Shown here piece by piece: positions 16,674-25,395 of a stretch of DNA of 64,000 nt. This DNA is from Romboutsia sedimentorum (GTDB lineage Bacteria; Bacillota; Clostridia; Peptostreptococcales; Peptostreptococcaceae). The stretch's first letter is position 1, and the number at the start of each line of letters is the position of its first letter. Under the pieces are notes generated by a model that ran no database searches, was not told the DNA's origin, and saw only the letters and a list, made by a program, of their open reading frames with translations. Position numbers and translations under genes: made by a program. Where the stretch lies: positions 372,001-436,000 of the forward strand of contig NZ_JASKYM010000001.1 in the NCBI RefSeq assembly GCF_030131845.1, read 5' to 3'.

Positions 16674-17231
16674 TTTTAGAGTTATAGTTATGCATCATAG
16701 AAACTCAGTGAAGATGAGTGACAACCTGCTGAGAGCTGATGGTACCGGGGTGAATTTATAAGGATACTTTGAAAATTCTATGCCTTTTGTGATTTGTGAA
16801 AATCATAATGAATGGTAAAAGCCAAAAGAATAAGTCAGTTTGCCAAGCTTTAGTGCATATAAAAGTAATAGCCTTGTGGTGGCTGCAATAGACGACTCAG
16901 TGAGGAATAATCCAACGGGGTATAAGCGTGGTACCTTATATGACATTGAAAATACCAAACAAAGCCATTTGTCTTGAAACAGAGAAATCTGCGTATAACA
17001 CAAGAACTATGTTAAAGTAGCCTTATGACAAAACAGATGATTTCTACTTCTGAAAGTTAGGTTAAATTTGTGAGTAATCATTCTCATGTAGGACATGGTA
17101 CTTTGTACTGGGGTAAGAAGCTTAGGGTCGCTCCCAACAGCTCAGACTTATCTCCCTAGTGACTGAATATATATGAAACTATTGCGAGGTACAGTGAAAA
17201 CTGTCTATGATGTATAATTATAATTCTAAAA
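16674..17231 (+). ncRNA. Large ornate structured RNA (~558 nt), ROOL-like candidate
   Basis: 16674-16700 pairs with 17205-17231 as a continuous 27-bp helix; the only exceptions to Watson-Crick pairing are three G-U pairs, all G on the 5' arm and U on the 3' arm. Inside are hairpins CAGA-GAAA-TCTG (16980-16991), ACAGT-GAAA-ACTGT (17191-17204, abutting the closing helix), ACTCA/TGAGT (16703-16719), TGATT/AATCA near 16791, CATATAA/TTATATG (16856-16862 with 16936-16942), GTAC/GTAC near 17098 and AGCC/GGCT near 16870. The interior is about 40% GC against under 30% nearby. No plus-strand protein gene fits. A -10 box precedes it and a terminator follows. Size and design fit ROOL, a class of giant Firmicute RNAs; this match is inference. 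The minus-strand open frame at 16803-17003 is incidental. Confidence 0.8.
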
Positions 17232-17244
17232 TAATATCTAAATA

Positions 17245-17296
17245 AAAAAGAGTAAGTTGTGACTATTTATATGAATAATCCCAGCTTACTCTTTTT
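17245..17296. terminator. Terminator after the structured RNA
   Basis: AAAAAGAGTAAGTTG pairs with CAGCTTACTCTTTTT (15 bp, one G-U) around an AT-rich loop and is followed by a T-rich tract. It also serves the converging gene at 17350. Confidence 0.85.
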
Positions 17297-17349
17297 ATTT
17301 TGATTACATAAACTATCCTCTAAAAATACATTTTAAACACTAATATGTA

Positions 17350-18144
17350 TTACTTTACTTTTGAGTATTTAATTGACTCAATATAATAAGAAATTGTTTG
17401 AACTAGCCATATAATTATTACTATTACCATAGGCATAATACCAAAATCCCATAAATCATGTCCTACAACACAGAATAGGAAAAGTATCAGACATGTTGTA
17501 GATACAGATTTATATGCTTTATAAGAACTTTTATATATACCTAATTTTATGGATTCATCACAGCTATCTAGCCATTTTTTAGAAAAATTCATATCATATA
17601 CACTGCCTTTTAGTAAAGGATTAATTTCTTTTTGTAAATTAATTACTTTCTTTTGAATTAATATATAAGAAGTAATAAATAGTATAGTTCCTATTGAGAA
17701 GCAAAGATATTTTATAATGCTAGGATTACCATTTACATCATCAAAAGGTAGTAACATACTTGCTATTCCTAAGAAGAAAAATCCAAAAATTATATTTACA
17801 GAAATAAGGAAAATTAAATAAGATAATTTTTCTTCTATTTTGTCTATTGTATCGTCATCTTCATTTGTTTGTTTCCATAAATCATATTCTTTTTTTGAAT
17901 TAGTATAAACTATTTTACTTACTATTGTTACTAGTATAGAAAGTACAAGACTTGCAAATGGAGTAATTACCTCTAGTGTATTTATTAACAAACTAGGTAC
18001 ACTCTCTCCAAAGGCTTGTTTTAAATTTCCAAACATAGCAAATAAAATTTTTTCAGCAATTAAAGCTATTACTAGCATAATAACAAAACCTTTAAAAGCT
18101 TTCTTATCTTCTTTTTTGATTTCATCTACACGACTTTTATTCAT
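17350..18144 (-). CDS. DUF3169 membrane protein
   Basis: About 264 residues with six hydrophobic helices, a basic N-terminus (SRVDEIKKEDKKAFKG) and a long loop (SKKEYDLWKQTNEDDDTIDK). This is the DUF3169 pattern, a family almost always paired with a small XRE regulator, as here. Start set at 18144, where ATGAATAA overlaps the regulator stop by 8 bases. The longer frame to 18183 lacks a ribosome site. Function unknown. Confidence 0.8.
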   Translation of the reverse strand: MNKSRVDEIKKEDKKAFKGFVIMLVIALIAEKILFAMFGNLKQAFGESVPSLLINTLEVITPFASLVLSILVTIVSKIVYTNSKKEYDLWKQTNEDDDTIDKIEEKLSYLIFLISVNIIFGFFFLGIASMLLPFDDVNGNPSIIKYLCFSIGTILFITSYILIQKKVINLQKEINPLLKGSVYDMNFSKKWLDSCDESIKLGIYKSSYKAYKSVSTTCLILFLFCVVGHDLWDFGIMPMVIVIIIWLVQTISYYIESIKYSKVK

Positions 18145-18352
18145 TAACATCATCCTCCTCATAACTAAAAATATCTTCCACACTTACATTGAAAATCTTT
18201 GCTATTTTTAATGCTAACGTTACTGAAGGAGAATAGTCCCCACGTTCAATTTGGCTTATTGTTTGCCTAGACACTCCAGCCAAACTACCCATTTCCGTCT
18301 GATTTACATTAATCTTAGCTCGATATTCTTTTAAACGATTATTTAGTGGCAT
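18137..18352 (-). CDS. XRE-family repressor
   Basis: 71 residues, a bare helix-turn-helix (INVNQTEMGSLAGVSRQTIS, then QIERGDYSPSVTLALKIAKI) and a short tail ending SYEEDDVNE. Cro/C1-type regulator, co-transcribed with the overlapping DUF3169 gene. Several TTGTCA/TGACAA half-sites lie directly upstream. Confidence 0.92.
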   Translation of the reverse strand: MPLNNRLKEYRAKINVNQTEMGSLAGVSRQTISQIERGDYSPSVTLALKIAKIFNVSVEDIFSYEEDDVNE

Positions 18353-18375
18353 ATAACCCCTCCTGACTATTTACA

Positions 18376-18437
18376 TTGTCATTATGACAATTATATTTGT
18401 CATAATTAACTATAATCTATGACAGCTATAGTTGTCA
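18376..18437 (-). promoter_or_regulatory. XRE operator array
   Basis: TTGTCATTATGACAA (18376-18390) is a perfect palindrome. TTATGACAA...TTGTCATAA (18382-18405) overlaps it, and TGACAGCTATAGTTGTCA (18420-18437) is a third. All share TTGTCA half-sites and lie over the promoter of the XRE-DUF3169 pair. Confidence 0.7.
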
Positions 18438-18592
18438 ATAAATATCACTATTATTTTTTTATACTATGTATTGTATCTTTAACTTTTAATGGTCTTTTGT
18501 AATCTCTTTTGAAAGCTTAAAATAGATACATACTAGCAAATAAGTTATAATATAGATGTAAAAATTTAGTTAATATCAAAGGGGAAATTTAC

Positions 18593-18919
18593 TTGAAGAA
18601 AATAGTAAAAGTTTTAAGTTTAGTAATATGTTGTGTGGTTATAATACTTGCTTATATTTCAGGTTCATCTAAAATACTTAATCCATTTGTAGGACTTAAA
18701 GGTATTGTTCTATTAACTATAGGTGATGAGAAAGTCGAAAAAATTTCAGATAAACCTTTAAGATATATAAGTAGATCTTATGAAGATTTTACAGATTATA
18801 TGGAGTCTGAAGGTTATGTAGTAGAACAACTAGGGAGAGGTTTTGATTTAAAAAAGGGAAATTATAGAAACCTTGTAGTGGCAGAAGGCATGGGATCATA
18901 TAATATCTTTAGCGAATAA
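18593..18919 (+). CDS. Exported small protein of unknown function, TTG start
   Basis: 108 residues. An N-terminal signal or anchor helix (KVLSLVICCVVIILAYI) is followed by an ~80-residue domain with ISRSYEDFTDYMESEGY and LKKGNYRNLVVAEGM. TTG at 18593 follows AAAGGGG. The small extracytoplasmic domain resembles those of many uncharacterised clostridial secreted proteins. No family name. Confidence 0.6.
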   Translation: MKKIVKVLSLVICCVVIILAYISGSSKILNPFVGLKGIVLLTIGDEKVEKISDKPLRYISRSYEDFTDYMESEGYVVEQLGRGFDLKKGNYRNLVVAEGMGSYNIFSE

Positions 18920-18969
18920 AAAATCCCCCTCTATTTTCAGTAAATTGACACTAAAGATAAGGAGTCTCT

Positions 18970-19071
18970 TTGTTAAAAAGATTGAAGAGAAAGCGCGGTG
19001 GCGATAGCCAAACTCCCAAAGTATCAATATTAGATATACCAACTATAATAGCTATATCATCATCAAATTAA
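18970..19071 (+). CDS. Possible 33-residue peptide, TTG start
   Basis: TTG at 18970 follows AAGGAG by 5 bases and opens a 33-codon frame: very basic N-terminus (KRLKRKRGGDSQTP), then a hydrophobic end VSILDIPTIIAISSSN. A local rise in GC and the GGCGATAGCC hairpin within it may instead mean an RNA or old coding fragment. Function unknown. Confidence 0.3.
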   Translation: MLKRLKRKRGGDSQTPKVSILDIPTIIAISSSN

Positions 19072-19268
19072 ATTCATTTTAAAAAAATTCTTAAAACTAA
19101 AAGTATCTCGCATCTTAAATATATGTTTAATTTTAAAATTTATAAACAACCAATACACCAGGTTTTTAGGAACTAGTTTTTAATATATTTTTTTATAAGT
19201 CGGATTACAAAAGTGATATAATAATTGTAAAGTTACATATTACAATCATAAAATGGTGGAGGCTTTAA

Positions 19269-20168
19269 ATGAGAGATAAAGCATTACGTTCAAAAGCAAA
19301 GGAAATAATAAAAAACAATAAAAATATAGTAAATAAAACATTTTTTATAACTATAATTTTTATGGCTATATTATTTGTTATATTGAATCCAATAATAAAA
19401 AATATTGTGGACATTATAATGAAATGTATGGAATTAAATAATGGAGCATATGCAGGATACAAGCAAGTATTAGATATAATGAGTATAGGAATAAGTCTAA
19501 TGCTTGTTACTGTGTTTTCTGATTTTATATTGTGCTCTTTATCACTAGACTTGATAAGAAATGAGCCTTTTAATAAAGAATCTATAAAATCTAGACTTAA
19601 TTCAATAGATAAGTATGTGGTTTCAAAATTAATAAGCCTTGCAATTCAATCTTTATGGTACATAGTTTTAAATTTAATGAGAATTTTAATCTCTGCAATA
19701 CTTATAATTGGAATATTTGGCTTATTTGCTCAAATATCAAACCAAAGTAGTAGTCCTTTTTCTAAAGTACAATTTTACTTTTTGATAATATCTATTATTT
19801 TTCTTGTGTTTCTCATGTTTAGCATAAATGTTATAATCTTCTCAGAAACATTTATACTTCCATTTATTGCATTAGATACTCAAAATAATTTTAAGAAAAA
19901 AGATATATTTAAAGTTTATATGTCTGTAATGAAAAAAAATAGAATTAAATCATTTAAGCTAATACTTGGATTTATTCCACAAGGATTACTATTACTATTT
20001 GGAGTTACTATTTTTTACTATGCATTTAATGCAGTAAGTTATACTATGATATTAATATTATTAAGTATTATGACACCAATAATTCTGGCATTATATCCTA
20101 AAATAATGATAACTTTATCACTAGCTTATGAAAGAATGTATAATTACTCAGAGTCATTTAATAGGTAG
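19269..20168 (+). CDS. Polytopic membrane protein (DUF975-like)
   Basis: 299 residues. The start MRDKALRSKAKEIIKNNKN followed by six hydrophobic stretches resembles the DUF975 family, whose members open with a Lys/Ala-rich helix and carry five or six membrane spans. The match is by pattern only. Preceded by TGGTGGAGG. Single gene, function unknown. Confidence 0.6.
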   Translation: MRDKALRSKAKEIIKNNKNIVNKTFFITIIFMAILFVILNPIIKNIVDIIMKCMELNNGAYAGYKQVLDIMSIGISLMLVTVFSDFILCSLSLDLIRNEPFNKESIKSRLNSIDKYVVSKLISLAIQSLWYIVLNLMRILISAILIIGIFGLFAQISNQSSSPFSKVQFYFLIISIIFLVFLMFSINVIIFSETFILPFIALDTQNNFKKKDIFKVYMSVMKKNRIKSFKLILGFIPQGLLLLFGVTIFYYAFNAVSYTMILILLSIMTPIILALYPKIMITLSLAYERMYNYSESFNR

Positions 20169-20228
20169 TAAACTTTATAAAAGGTAGAGATTTTATCTAT
20201 ACGAGTTGCATCTATCTTCAGTTGCGGC

Positions 20229-20429
20229 TTAAATCCCCCATTTAAGCACTGGATCATATGTTGGGCAAAGTAATATCTTACCGTCACCTAATACTGATCC
20301 TATATCATTTCTAATAATATTAATATTTGCTACATCTTCTAATGTTTCACCTGATAATACAGATGCCCCTTTATCTGTACCAGTGTAAACAAGGTTGTCT
20401 ATAGCAATTGCACCTTCCCCCACTTTCAA
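20229..20429 (-). pseudogene. Fragment of a DUF1906-type glycoside-hydrolase-like protein
   Basis: The stretch GEGAIAIDNLVYTGTDKGAS matches the pattern G.G.I.ID.....GRD.G that ends DUF1906 (GH25-like) domains. It runs on into a ~35-residue tail and stops. There is no start region of the domain, so it is a fragment. Others of the same kind lie at 21000, 23867 and 26347. Confidence 0.45.
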
Positions 20430-20561
20430 TGGTAAATTCTTTTATTTGATACTTGTGTACATAGATTTCTAGTCCCTTAAACCCCTACCTTATGACCTCT
20501 AGGATTAGATATCTAAAACTATTTTTAATGTACAAAATTTAATTTAGTAAGGAGTAAATTG

Positions 20562-20975
20562 ATGAAAAATGTTAAGTTTAATATATTTATATTTCCTATC
20601 ATTATATTTTTATGTATGTTCTCATTTCTATTTATACCTGGTTTATTTGTATCATCTGAAATAGGTATAGGTATAGTAGTACTTTTACTTCCTTTATATT
20701 TTGCTATTCCTTTTTTAATTATAGCTCAGTTAGTATGGTCGTTTTTAAATAAACATAATTTATTTTACGCATTATGTTTATGCTTAATCGGTTTTTTCAT
20801 ACCTAATATATTATTTTTGTCTAATGATTATTATTTTAATCTATTTGATTGTCTATTTTATGATAATAAATATATAACTATATATATACTCATATGTACA
20901 ATAGTCTATGTAGTTAAAAGGCTTTATGAATGGTTAAAGGACTTTATAATAAATAAAAAAAGAAGAACTAAATAA
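20562..20975 (+). CDS. Membrane protein of unknown function
   Basis: 137 residues with four hydrophobic segments (IFIFPIIIFLCMFSFLFIPG, IGIGIVVLLLPLYFAIPFLI, ALCLCLIGFFIPNILFL, YITIYILICTIVYVV) and a basic tail. ATG at 20562 follows AAGGAG. The terminator stem overlaps its last codons. No family recognised. Confidence 0.6.
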   Translation: MKNVKFNIFIFPIIIFLCMFSFLFIPGLFVSSEIGIGIVVLLLPLYFAIPFLIIAQLVWSFLNKHNLFYALCLCLIGFFIPNILFLSNDYYFNLFDCLFYDNKYITIYILICTIVYVVKRLYEWLKDFIINKKRRTK

Positions 20976-20986
20976 TTAGTTCTTCT
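20961..20986. terminator. Terminator overlapping the end of 20562-20975
   Basis: AGAAGAACTAA-ATAA-TTAGTTCTTCT, an 11-bp perfect stem next to an A-rich tract. Useful in both directions. Confidence 0.8.
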
Positions 20987-20999
20987 AAATATTAGAACT

Positions 21000-21501
21000 C
21001 TATTCTTTTGATGCTTGTTCTATTATATATTCTGAAAATGCTCTCGCCACGTCATTGGCTTCCTCAGCTGTAAATTCTGGAACCTTAAACATTTTTTTCA
21101 ACATTTCCACTAAAATTGTAGCTACTTCATTCAGCGGCTCTTTATTTGTTAAAAAGTCAGATGCTTCTGTGTAAATATATTCTTCTTGTCCAAATCTATT
21201 TTTTATAAAGTTAGTAAATCTTTTTTTGCATCCACCATTTTCAAAATATGATTGCATTATTTCTGCCAAAGTCTTTTCATTGTTAGAACTATCAACTAGA
21301 CTTCTTAAATTTATAGCATCTACATCTGCTAATGTATCTGCTAAACTAAAAGAACTTCCTGTCTTTTTTCCCACTAATTCTTTAGCTGCATGGTATACTT
21401 ATGGGTACATTATAGAATTTTCTTTATGGCCAACCTGCGTTTTTTTCCGGAATTATTCCCCTTATTGTCTTCAACTTAAGTAATCCTAAAGGATGTATCA
21501 T
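21000..21501 (-). pseudogene. Broken secreted-protein gene (related to the fragment at 23867)
   Basis: Reading from an ATG at 21501 gives MIHPLGLLKLKTIRGIIPEK. After a frameshift comes HKENSIMYP and a stop, then an open frame from VYHAAKELVGKKTGSSFSL to the end. The block SLADTLADVDAINLRSL is like DLATGMADIDATKN in the relic at 23867-24307, so both may be halves of one family. I infer, weakly, that these are C-terminal domains of the DUF1906-type proteins whose other pieces are nearby. Confidence 0.45.
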
Positions 21502-21846
21502 ATTAAATATAGATTTTTTTATATCGTCAAAAACCATAAAATGTCAATAAAGTCGTAATTTTTCACTCTAATTAAATACAAAATATAAAAATATAGTATA
21601 ATAATTAATAAACGATTGCTGTAAATTATGAGCTATATAAATAGGAGTTTGTATGTGCTATTATTTTAATTTAATTTAATAATGTATTGATATATTAAGA
21701 AGTAAATTTTATGTATTCAAGAAAATATCTGTTTTAGTGGACACTTTTACTAAATATCTAGAAAATAGTATAACATTATAGCGTAGATTGCGTGTATTTA
21801 CTAACTTTAAATTTTAATATATTATAATTAAACAAATCGGCGAGGG
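21502..21846. other. Gap without genes
   Basis: AT-rich DNA with no convincing reading frame on either strand. The only recognisable item is one copy of the short palindromic repeat at 21716-21743. Confidence 0.6.
21716..21743 (-). repeat. Short palindromic repeat, family TGTCCACTAAAACA
   Basis: On the minus strand TGTCCACTAAAACAGATATT continues with TTCTTGAA, a diverged copy of the repeats at 36861, 37471, 40181 and 50958. Confidence 0.6.
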
Positions 21847-21984
21847 ATTCTTATTATAAATTGTATTGAATGTAATCATAAGTTTACATTTTATGAAAGA
21901 TTAAAAGCTGCTCTTAGTTTGAGAAGCGGTTTGAAATGTCCACAGTGTAGTTCAATTTATAAACCTGAAGAAAAAAATATATAG
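21847..21984 (+). pseudogene. Truncated zinc-ribbon protein gene
   Basis: The frame gives INCIECNHKFTFYERLKAAL and GLKCPQCSSIY, a two-CxxC ribbon spaced like that of the intact protein at 31266-31559 (NCIECNYKFTFKDRLKSTL). It lacks an ATG and stops where the membrane helices should follow. It ends 17 bp before the gene at 22002. Confidence 0.6.
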
Positions 21985-22001
21985 AGAGGAGGTTTTTGTT
22001 T

Positions 22002-22520
22002 ATGGAGTATAAGTTTAAATTAACACTTAATGAATATTCAACAGCGTTAAAACTTTTAGGTGATATTGATACAGGAAGAATTTTTATGATTAAACTCGTA
22101 AAAAGATGCGTTGTTTGGTTTTGTTTATTTTTGAATATAATATATACCTTAATGTACGGGTTAAAAGCACTTTTACTTCTCGGTTCAATCTGTGGAGTAA
22201 TGTTGTTCCTTTTCTTTTATTTCCTAAGACCTGAACATTCGAATAAAAAAAGGCTTAAATTGGTAACAAAGAAAGTAGCAAAAAATCCTGAAATATTAGA
22301 CTGGCAAAGTGTAGCTTTTGAGGAGGATAGTATTATATATAACTTTAATAAAAAGTCTTTAAAAACAAAACTCGCAAACGTGGAGAGAGTTATTGAAGAG
22401 GATGATGTTATACTTATAGTTGATTGCGATAATGATCTATGCGCGATTATTCCCTGTTCATATTTCACAGATATATCAGATAAAAAAGAATTTTTAAACA
22501 AAGTAAAAGGTGCATCATAA
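22002..22520 (+). CDS. YcxB-like membrane protein
   Basis: 172 residues. The N-terminus EYKFKLTLNEYSTALKLL, a membrane hairpin of two helices (CVVWFCLFLNIIYTLM and ALLLLGSICGVMLFLFFYFL) and a C-terminal beta-rich domain (EDSIIYNF..., VERVIEEDDVILIVDC, CAIIPCSYF) match the YcxB-like layout. ATG at 22002 is 10 bases after GAGGAGG. An internally deleted copy is at 26630-26758. Confidence 0.7.
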   Translation: MEYKFKLTLNEYSTALKLLGDIDTGRIFMIKLVKRCVVWFCLFLNIIYTLMYGLKALLLLGSICGVMLFLFFYFLRPEHSNKKRLKLVTKKVAKNPEILDWQSVAFEEDSIIYNFNKKSLKTKLANVERVIEEDDVILIVDCDNDLCAIIPCSYFTDISDKKEFLNKVKGAS

Positions 22521-22526
22521 ATAAAA

Positions 22527-22543
22527 GGGGCTGTCGCACTAAA
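22527..22543. other. Possible insertion-sequence end
   Basis: GGGGCTGTCGCACTAAA looks like the terminal repeat seen at the ends of several Firmicute insertion sequences. No partner end or transposase is visible nearby, so it would be a solo relic. Confidence 0.3.
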
Positions 22544-22688
22544 AAACTCATCATTAAAATCCATGAATAAGGTTGGATTGAAAAAGGATATATCAGTCCA
22601 TGGGATTACTATATTTAAATTCTATAATAATCCCCTCCCCTTAAGATTAAAACATTCTAATTAATTATATCATATACCTACAGACTAT

Positions 22689-23249
22689 TTACTTAAGTAA
22701 TTTTCTAAGAGTATCATCTAGAATTTCTATATCGTTAGCTCTAAGATTTTTTAAAATTAAATACCTTTGTATTGAATTTTTGCATTTTTTAAATGATTGA
22801 ATATATAAAATTCCTGTATCATCTCTAAAAACTTGTATATCCAGATTCTCACCTTTATTAACTGCATCAATTCTTTCAATAAGCTTTTTTGACTCATTAT
22901 AATAAAAACTCAGATCCAAATCGCTACTATTTATCGTATAATTAATTTTAGTGTCAATTAGTTCTAAACGATCCTTATCAACATTTTTATAACCACTTGT
23001 ATCTATTATCTTATTAACTTCTTCAGAGCTAATTTTAGTATTTTTTTCTATCAGTTGACCTATCTCAAGGTATAAATCATTAAATTCATTTGATTCTGTT
23101 ATTAACTTATATGCATGTACTTGGTCTTTTACAGTATCTGATTTTATTGCAAAGTATGATGGTTGTGAAAGTTTATAAAATGCCATGATTAAAATAACTA
23201 AAATCATGATAAGTAAAACTAAAACCATTTTAAATCTTTTATTTTCCAT
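22689..23249 (-). CDS. Membrane-anchored extracytoplasmic protein
   Basis: 186 residues: basic start, one long helix (MVLVLLIMILVILIMAFYKL), then a soluble domain of alternating helices and strands (LYLEIGQLIEKNTKISSEEV; LIERIDAVNKGENLDIQVF; DDTGILYIQSF). GGAGG lies 11 bases before the ATG. No family recognised, single gene. Confidence 0.6.
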   Translation of the reverse strand: MENKRFKMVLVLLIMILVILIMAFYKLSQPSYFAIKSDTVKDQVHAYKLITESNEFNDLYLEIGQLIEKNTKISSEEVNKIIDTSGYKNVDKDRLELIDTKINYTINSSDLDLSFYYNESKKLIERIDAVNKGENLDIQVFRDDTGILYIQSFKKCKNSIQRYLILKNLRANDIEILDDTLRKLLK

Positions 23250-23337
23250 ATTCTAGTACTCCTCCTATATAATATAACTTCATTATATAGGAAAATAGAG
23301 ACTTATTTAAGTCCCTATTTAATATGTATTTGATTTT

Positions 23338-23547
23338 TTATACTTGAATCTTAGCTGTTTTTATTCGAATTCTTTCATCTTCTGCCATATAACTTAAAAG
23401 TTGATAATCTGGCCTTTTAAAATCCTTACCACTAGCAACTTCAAGAAATATATATTCTTCTTCAATCTCTAAGTTTTTTGCTTTTACTATTTGTCTATCT
23501 AATACTTGATCTTTAGTGCTTATTCTTGCATAAAAGAATTTTCTCAT
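23338..23547 (-). pseudogene. N-terminal fragment of a Tn3-type serine resolvase
   Basis: FFYARISTKDQVLDRQI carries the catalytic Ser of serine recombinases, followed by IFLEVASGKDFKRPDYQLL. The protein stops after 69 residues, before the rest of the catalytic domain and the whole DNA-binding domain. A good ribosome site is still present. Relic of a mobile element or plasmid. Confidence 0.8.
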
Positions 23548-23635
23548 AATGTCTCTCCTTACTAATGTCTTTCTATTTCAATAAGTATACAAAATATGGT
23601 ATATTGGTGTTATATAAAGAAGGAGGGATACTAAC

Positions 23636-23743
23636 ATGCGATTAAAATCGAAAGTATTGATTTTGGGATTAATAATTGTAATTGGTGGATTTACAATTTT
23701 ACAAATAAATAAGGGTATACAAAAAGGAGGATTCTATGCATAA
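23636..23743 (+). CDS. Very small membrane peptide, 35 aa
   Basis: RLKSKVLILGLIIVIGGFTI is a single basic-flanked membrane helix, then a short polar tail. AAGGAGGG precedes the ATG. Its stop overlaps the start of the next gene by 8 bases and it carries that gene's AAAAAGGAGG ribosome site, so the two were a translationally coupled pair. Confidence 0.45.
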   Translation: MRLKSKVLILGLIIVIGGFTILQINKGIQKGGFYA

Positions 23744-24023
23744 TATAACTTTATTACATAATTTAGCTTTATTATTAATATTAATATCATTCATTTGCTT
23801 TTTACTATTATTAACATTAATAATAATATCTATTTACAATAGGGTAACTAAAAAATTTACACATAATCACTTTCTAATAAAAAATAAAATTTCTATAGCT
23901 ATATTCTTAGTAGCATCTATATCCGCCATTCCAGTCGCTAAATCTCCTACCCATCCAGTCCAGAAATTAGGAACAAAGACAAATGTTTGCTTAGTATATC
24001 CAATAGTTGTTGCCGCAAGATGA
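23736..24023 (+). CDS. Small membrane protein with an aberrant 3' half
   Basis: The first ~50 codons encode a strongly hydrophobic helix (ALLLILISFICFLLLL...) and a polar turn. Beyond about 23885 the frame is just the antisense of the relic at 23867-24307. I infer that the original gene was cut there by a rearrangement and the remaining codons are accidental. Confidence 0.35.
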   Translation: MHNITLLHNLALLLILISFICFLLLLTLIIISIYNRVTKKFTHNHFLIKNKISIAIFLVASISAIPVAKSPTHPVQKLGTKTNVCLVYPIVVAAR

Positions 24024-24307
24024 CCTAAATCCATAGGAATATTATTTACTACAGCATCTACACTTCCATCTATGTATTTTAATATCCTATTGTGATACGG
24101 TTGAGTCTTTGCATAATCTACGAATTCACTTAATTTCCCCATTATAAGAGTCCATTTTATACTGCTATACTTTGGATGTCTTAAATAATCAAGTATACAT
24201 TTATTTAATTCATCATACTCAGTCTTACCATTGTCTTCACACCACTGTTCTGCTGATTTTGCAACCTGAGTAATTAATTCCATTGGTGTTTGTGGAGCTT
24301 GACCTAC
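23867..24307 (-). pseudogene. Fragment of a secreted/peptidoglycan-associated protein
   Basis: An open frame from about 24307 reads APQTPMELITQVAKSAEQWC, then LGHLAATTIGYTK and FWTGWVGDLATGMADIDATK. The upstream part is lost, with several stops between 24308 and 24411. I think it is the C-terminal domain of a DUF1906-type protein, based on its neighbours and the shared DLATGMADID-like block with 21000-21501. That family call is tentative. Confidence 0.4.
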
Positions 24308-24411
24308 TCATATAGTAGATGACGAAATGGAAGATGCAATGATTGATACCTTTCAGTATTGCTACTATATCCTATAGTATCTTCATTTAAATCGTGAGAT
24401 GAATCATTAAC

Positions 24412-25395
24412 TTACCTTAAATTAATGACTATTTCATCACCAACTCTATTAAAATTCTCATTACTATCGAGTTCTCTCGAATAAGGATATAATTTAAGCT
24501 CTGTTGCATCGCTGCTCAATTTAATATTTTCGGTATCTAGCGCAAATGTAACGCTACCATTAAAATTCTCATCTAGATACAACTTACTTACAATGAATTC
24601 ATAACTATTCCCTAAGTTATCTGTACCTATTAATTTAACGTCTAAACTAGCTATATCACCAGTAACTGAAGTTTTAATTGCAGTGTTAAAGGTATTACTC
24701 TTGTACTCTCTAAACTCTATTTTAATTCCAGAATTCAATGTTATAACCTTATCTAGTTTAATAACGGTAGAATCGTTTTTTAAGGCATCTGAATTAACAT
24801 CAAAAGCAAAATCCCAAGAACCTTCTACTCCTCTAACTTCAGAATTTTCACTTACACGGAAAGATTCATATTGAATTTCTACTTTTAAATTTCCTATTAA
24901 CTCATCTTTAAGTCTGTATGTACTGATACTGTTAATTGTTGTATCATCTTCGTACTCTAACATTTCATCTGAATCATATGAAAGCTCTTTACCATTAACT
25001 ACTATGGTAGGACAAAGATTTATTTCACTAGAAATAGGTCCATTATCAGATTTTATAGTAGATGACACGACTAATTCATTTTCATTCACTAAAGCCTCGT
25101 TTACAGTTACAGTATACCCATTATCACTAACAGATGAACCGATTGATGCTTTATACTCATTTAGATCATCAGAAACACCAAAATAACTAGCTATACTAAT
25201 AAAGAGATTTTTTACACCACCAAAAGAAGTAGTGTTAAAAAAAATCAGATTACTAAAAATAAATACTGAAATAGACAGAGATATTATTTTTACCCTTCTT
25301 CTCCTTTTCTTAAGTACAGCAACCTGTATACCTGACTCTATAACGTTATCCAATTCTGCAGGTATATCTATGTTGTCAAAAAAATTATCTTTCAT
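24412..25395 (-). CDS. DUF4179 anti-sigma-factor-like membrane protein
   Basis: 327 residues. A short cytoplasmic part with a basic KKRRRRVK stop-transfer, one membrane helix (IISLSISVFIFSNLIFF), then the extracytoplasmic DUF4179 domain (SIGSSVSDNGYTVTVNEAL, LVVSSTIKSDNG) and a C-terminal immunoglobulin-like region. It overlaps the end of the sigma gene by 11 bases, the standard ECF sigma/anti-sigma arrangement. A second such pair is at 62892-64000. Confidence 0.85.
   Translation of the reverse strand: MKDNFFDNIDIPAELDNVIESGIQVAVLKKRRRRVKIISLSISVFIFSNLIFFNTTSFGGVKNLFISIASYFGVSDDLNEYKASIGSSVSDNGYTVTVNEALVNENELVVSSTIKSDNGPISSEINLCPTIVVNGKELSYDSDEMLEYEDDTTINSISTYRLKDELIGNLKVEIQYESFRVSENSEVRGVEGSWDFAFDVNSDALKNDSTVIKLDKVITLNSGIKIEFREYKSNTFNTAIKTSVTGDIASLDVKLIGTDNLGNSYEFIVSKLYLDENFNGSVTFALDTENIKLSSDATELKLYPYSRELDSNENFNRVGDEIVINLR

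Noticed and set aside
16803-17003. 66-codon open frame on the minus strand inside the structured RNA
   Set aside because: No ribosome site, and the composition follows the RNA helices; the G-U pattern shows selection on the plus-strand RNA.
16674-17231. Reading the paired ends as terminal inverted repeats of an insertion sequence, or the element as a group I intron/IStron
   Set aside because: All mismatches are G-U on one strand, which DNA repeats would not favour. There is no transposase and I could not find the conserved group I core segments, though I cannot exclude a divergent intron without a covariance search.
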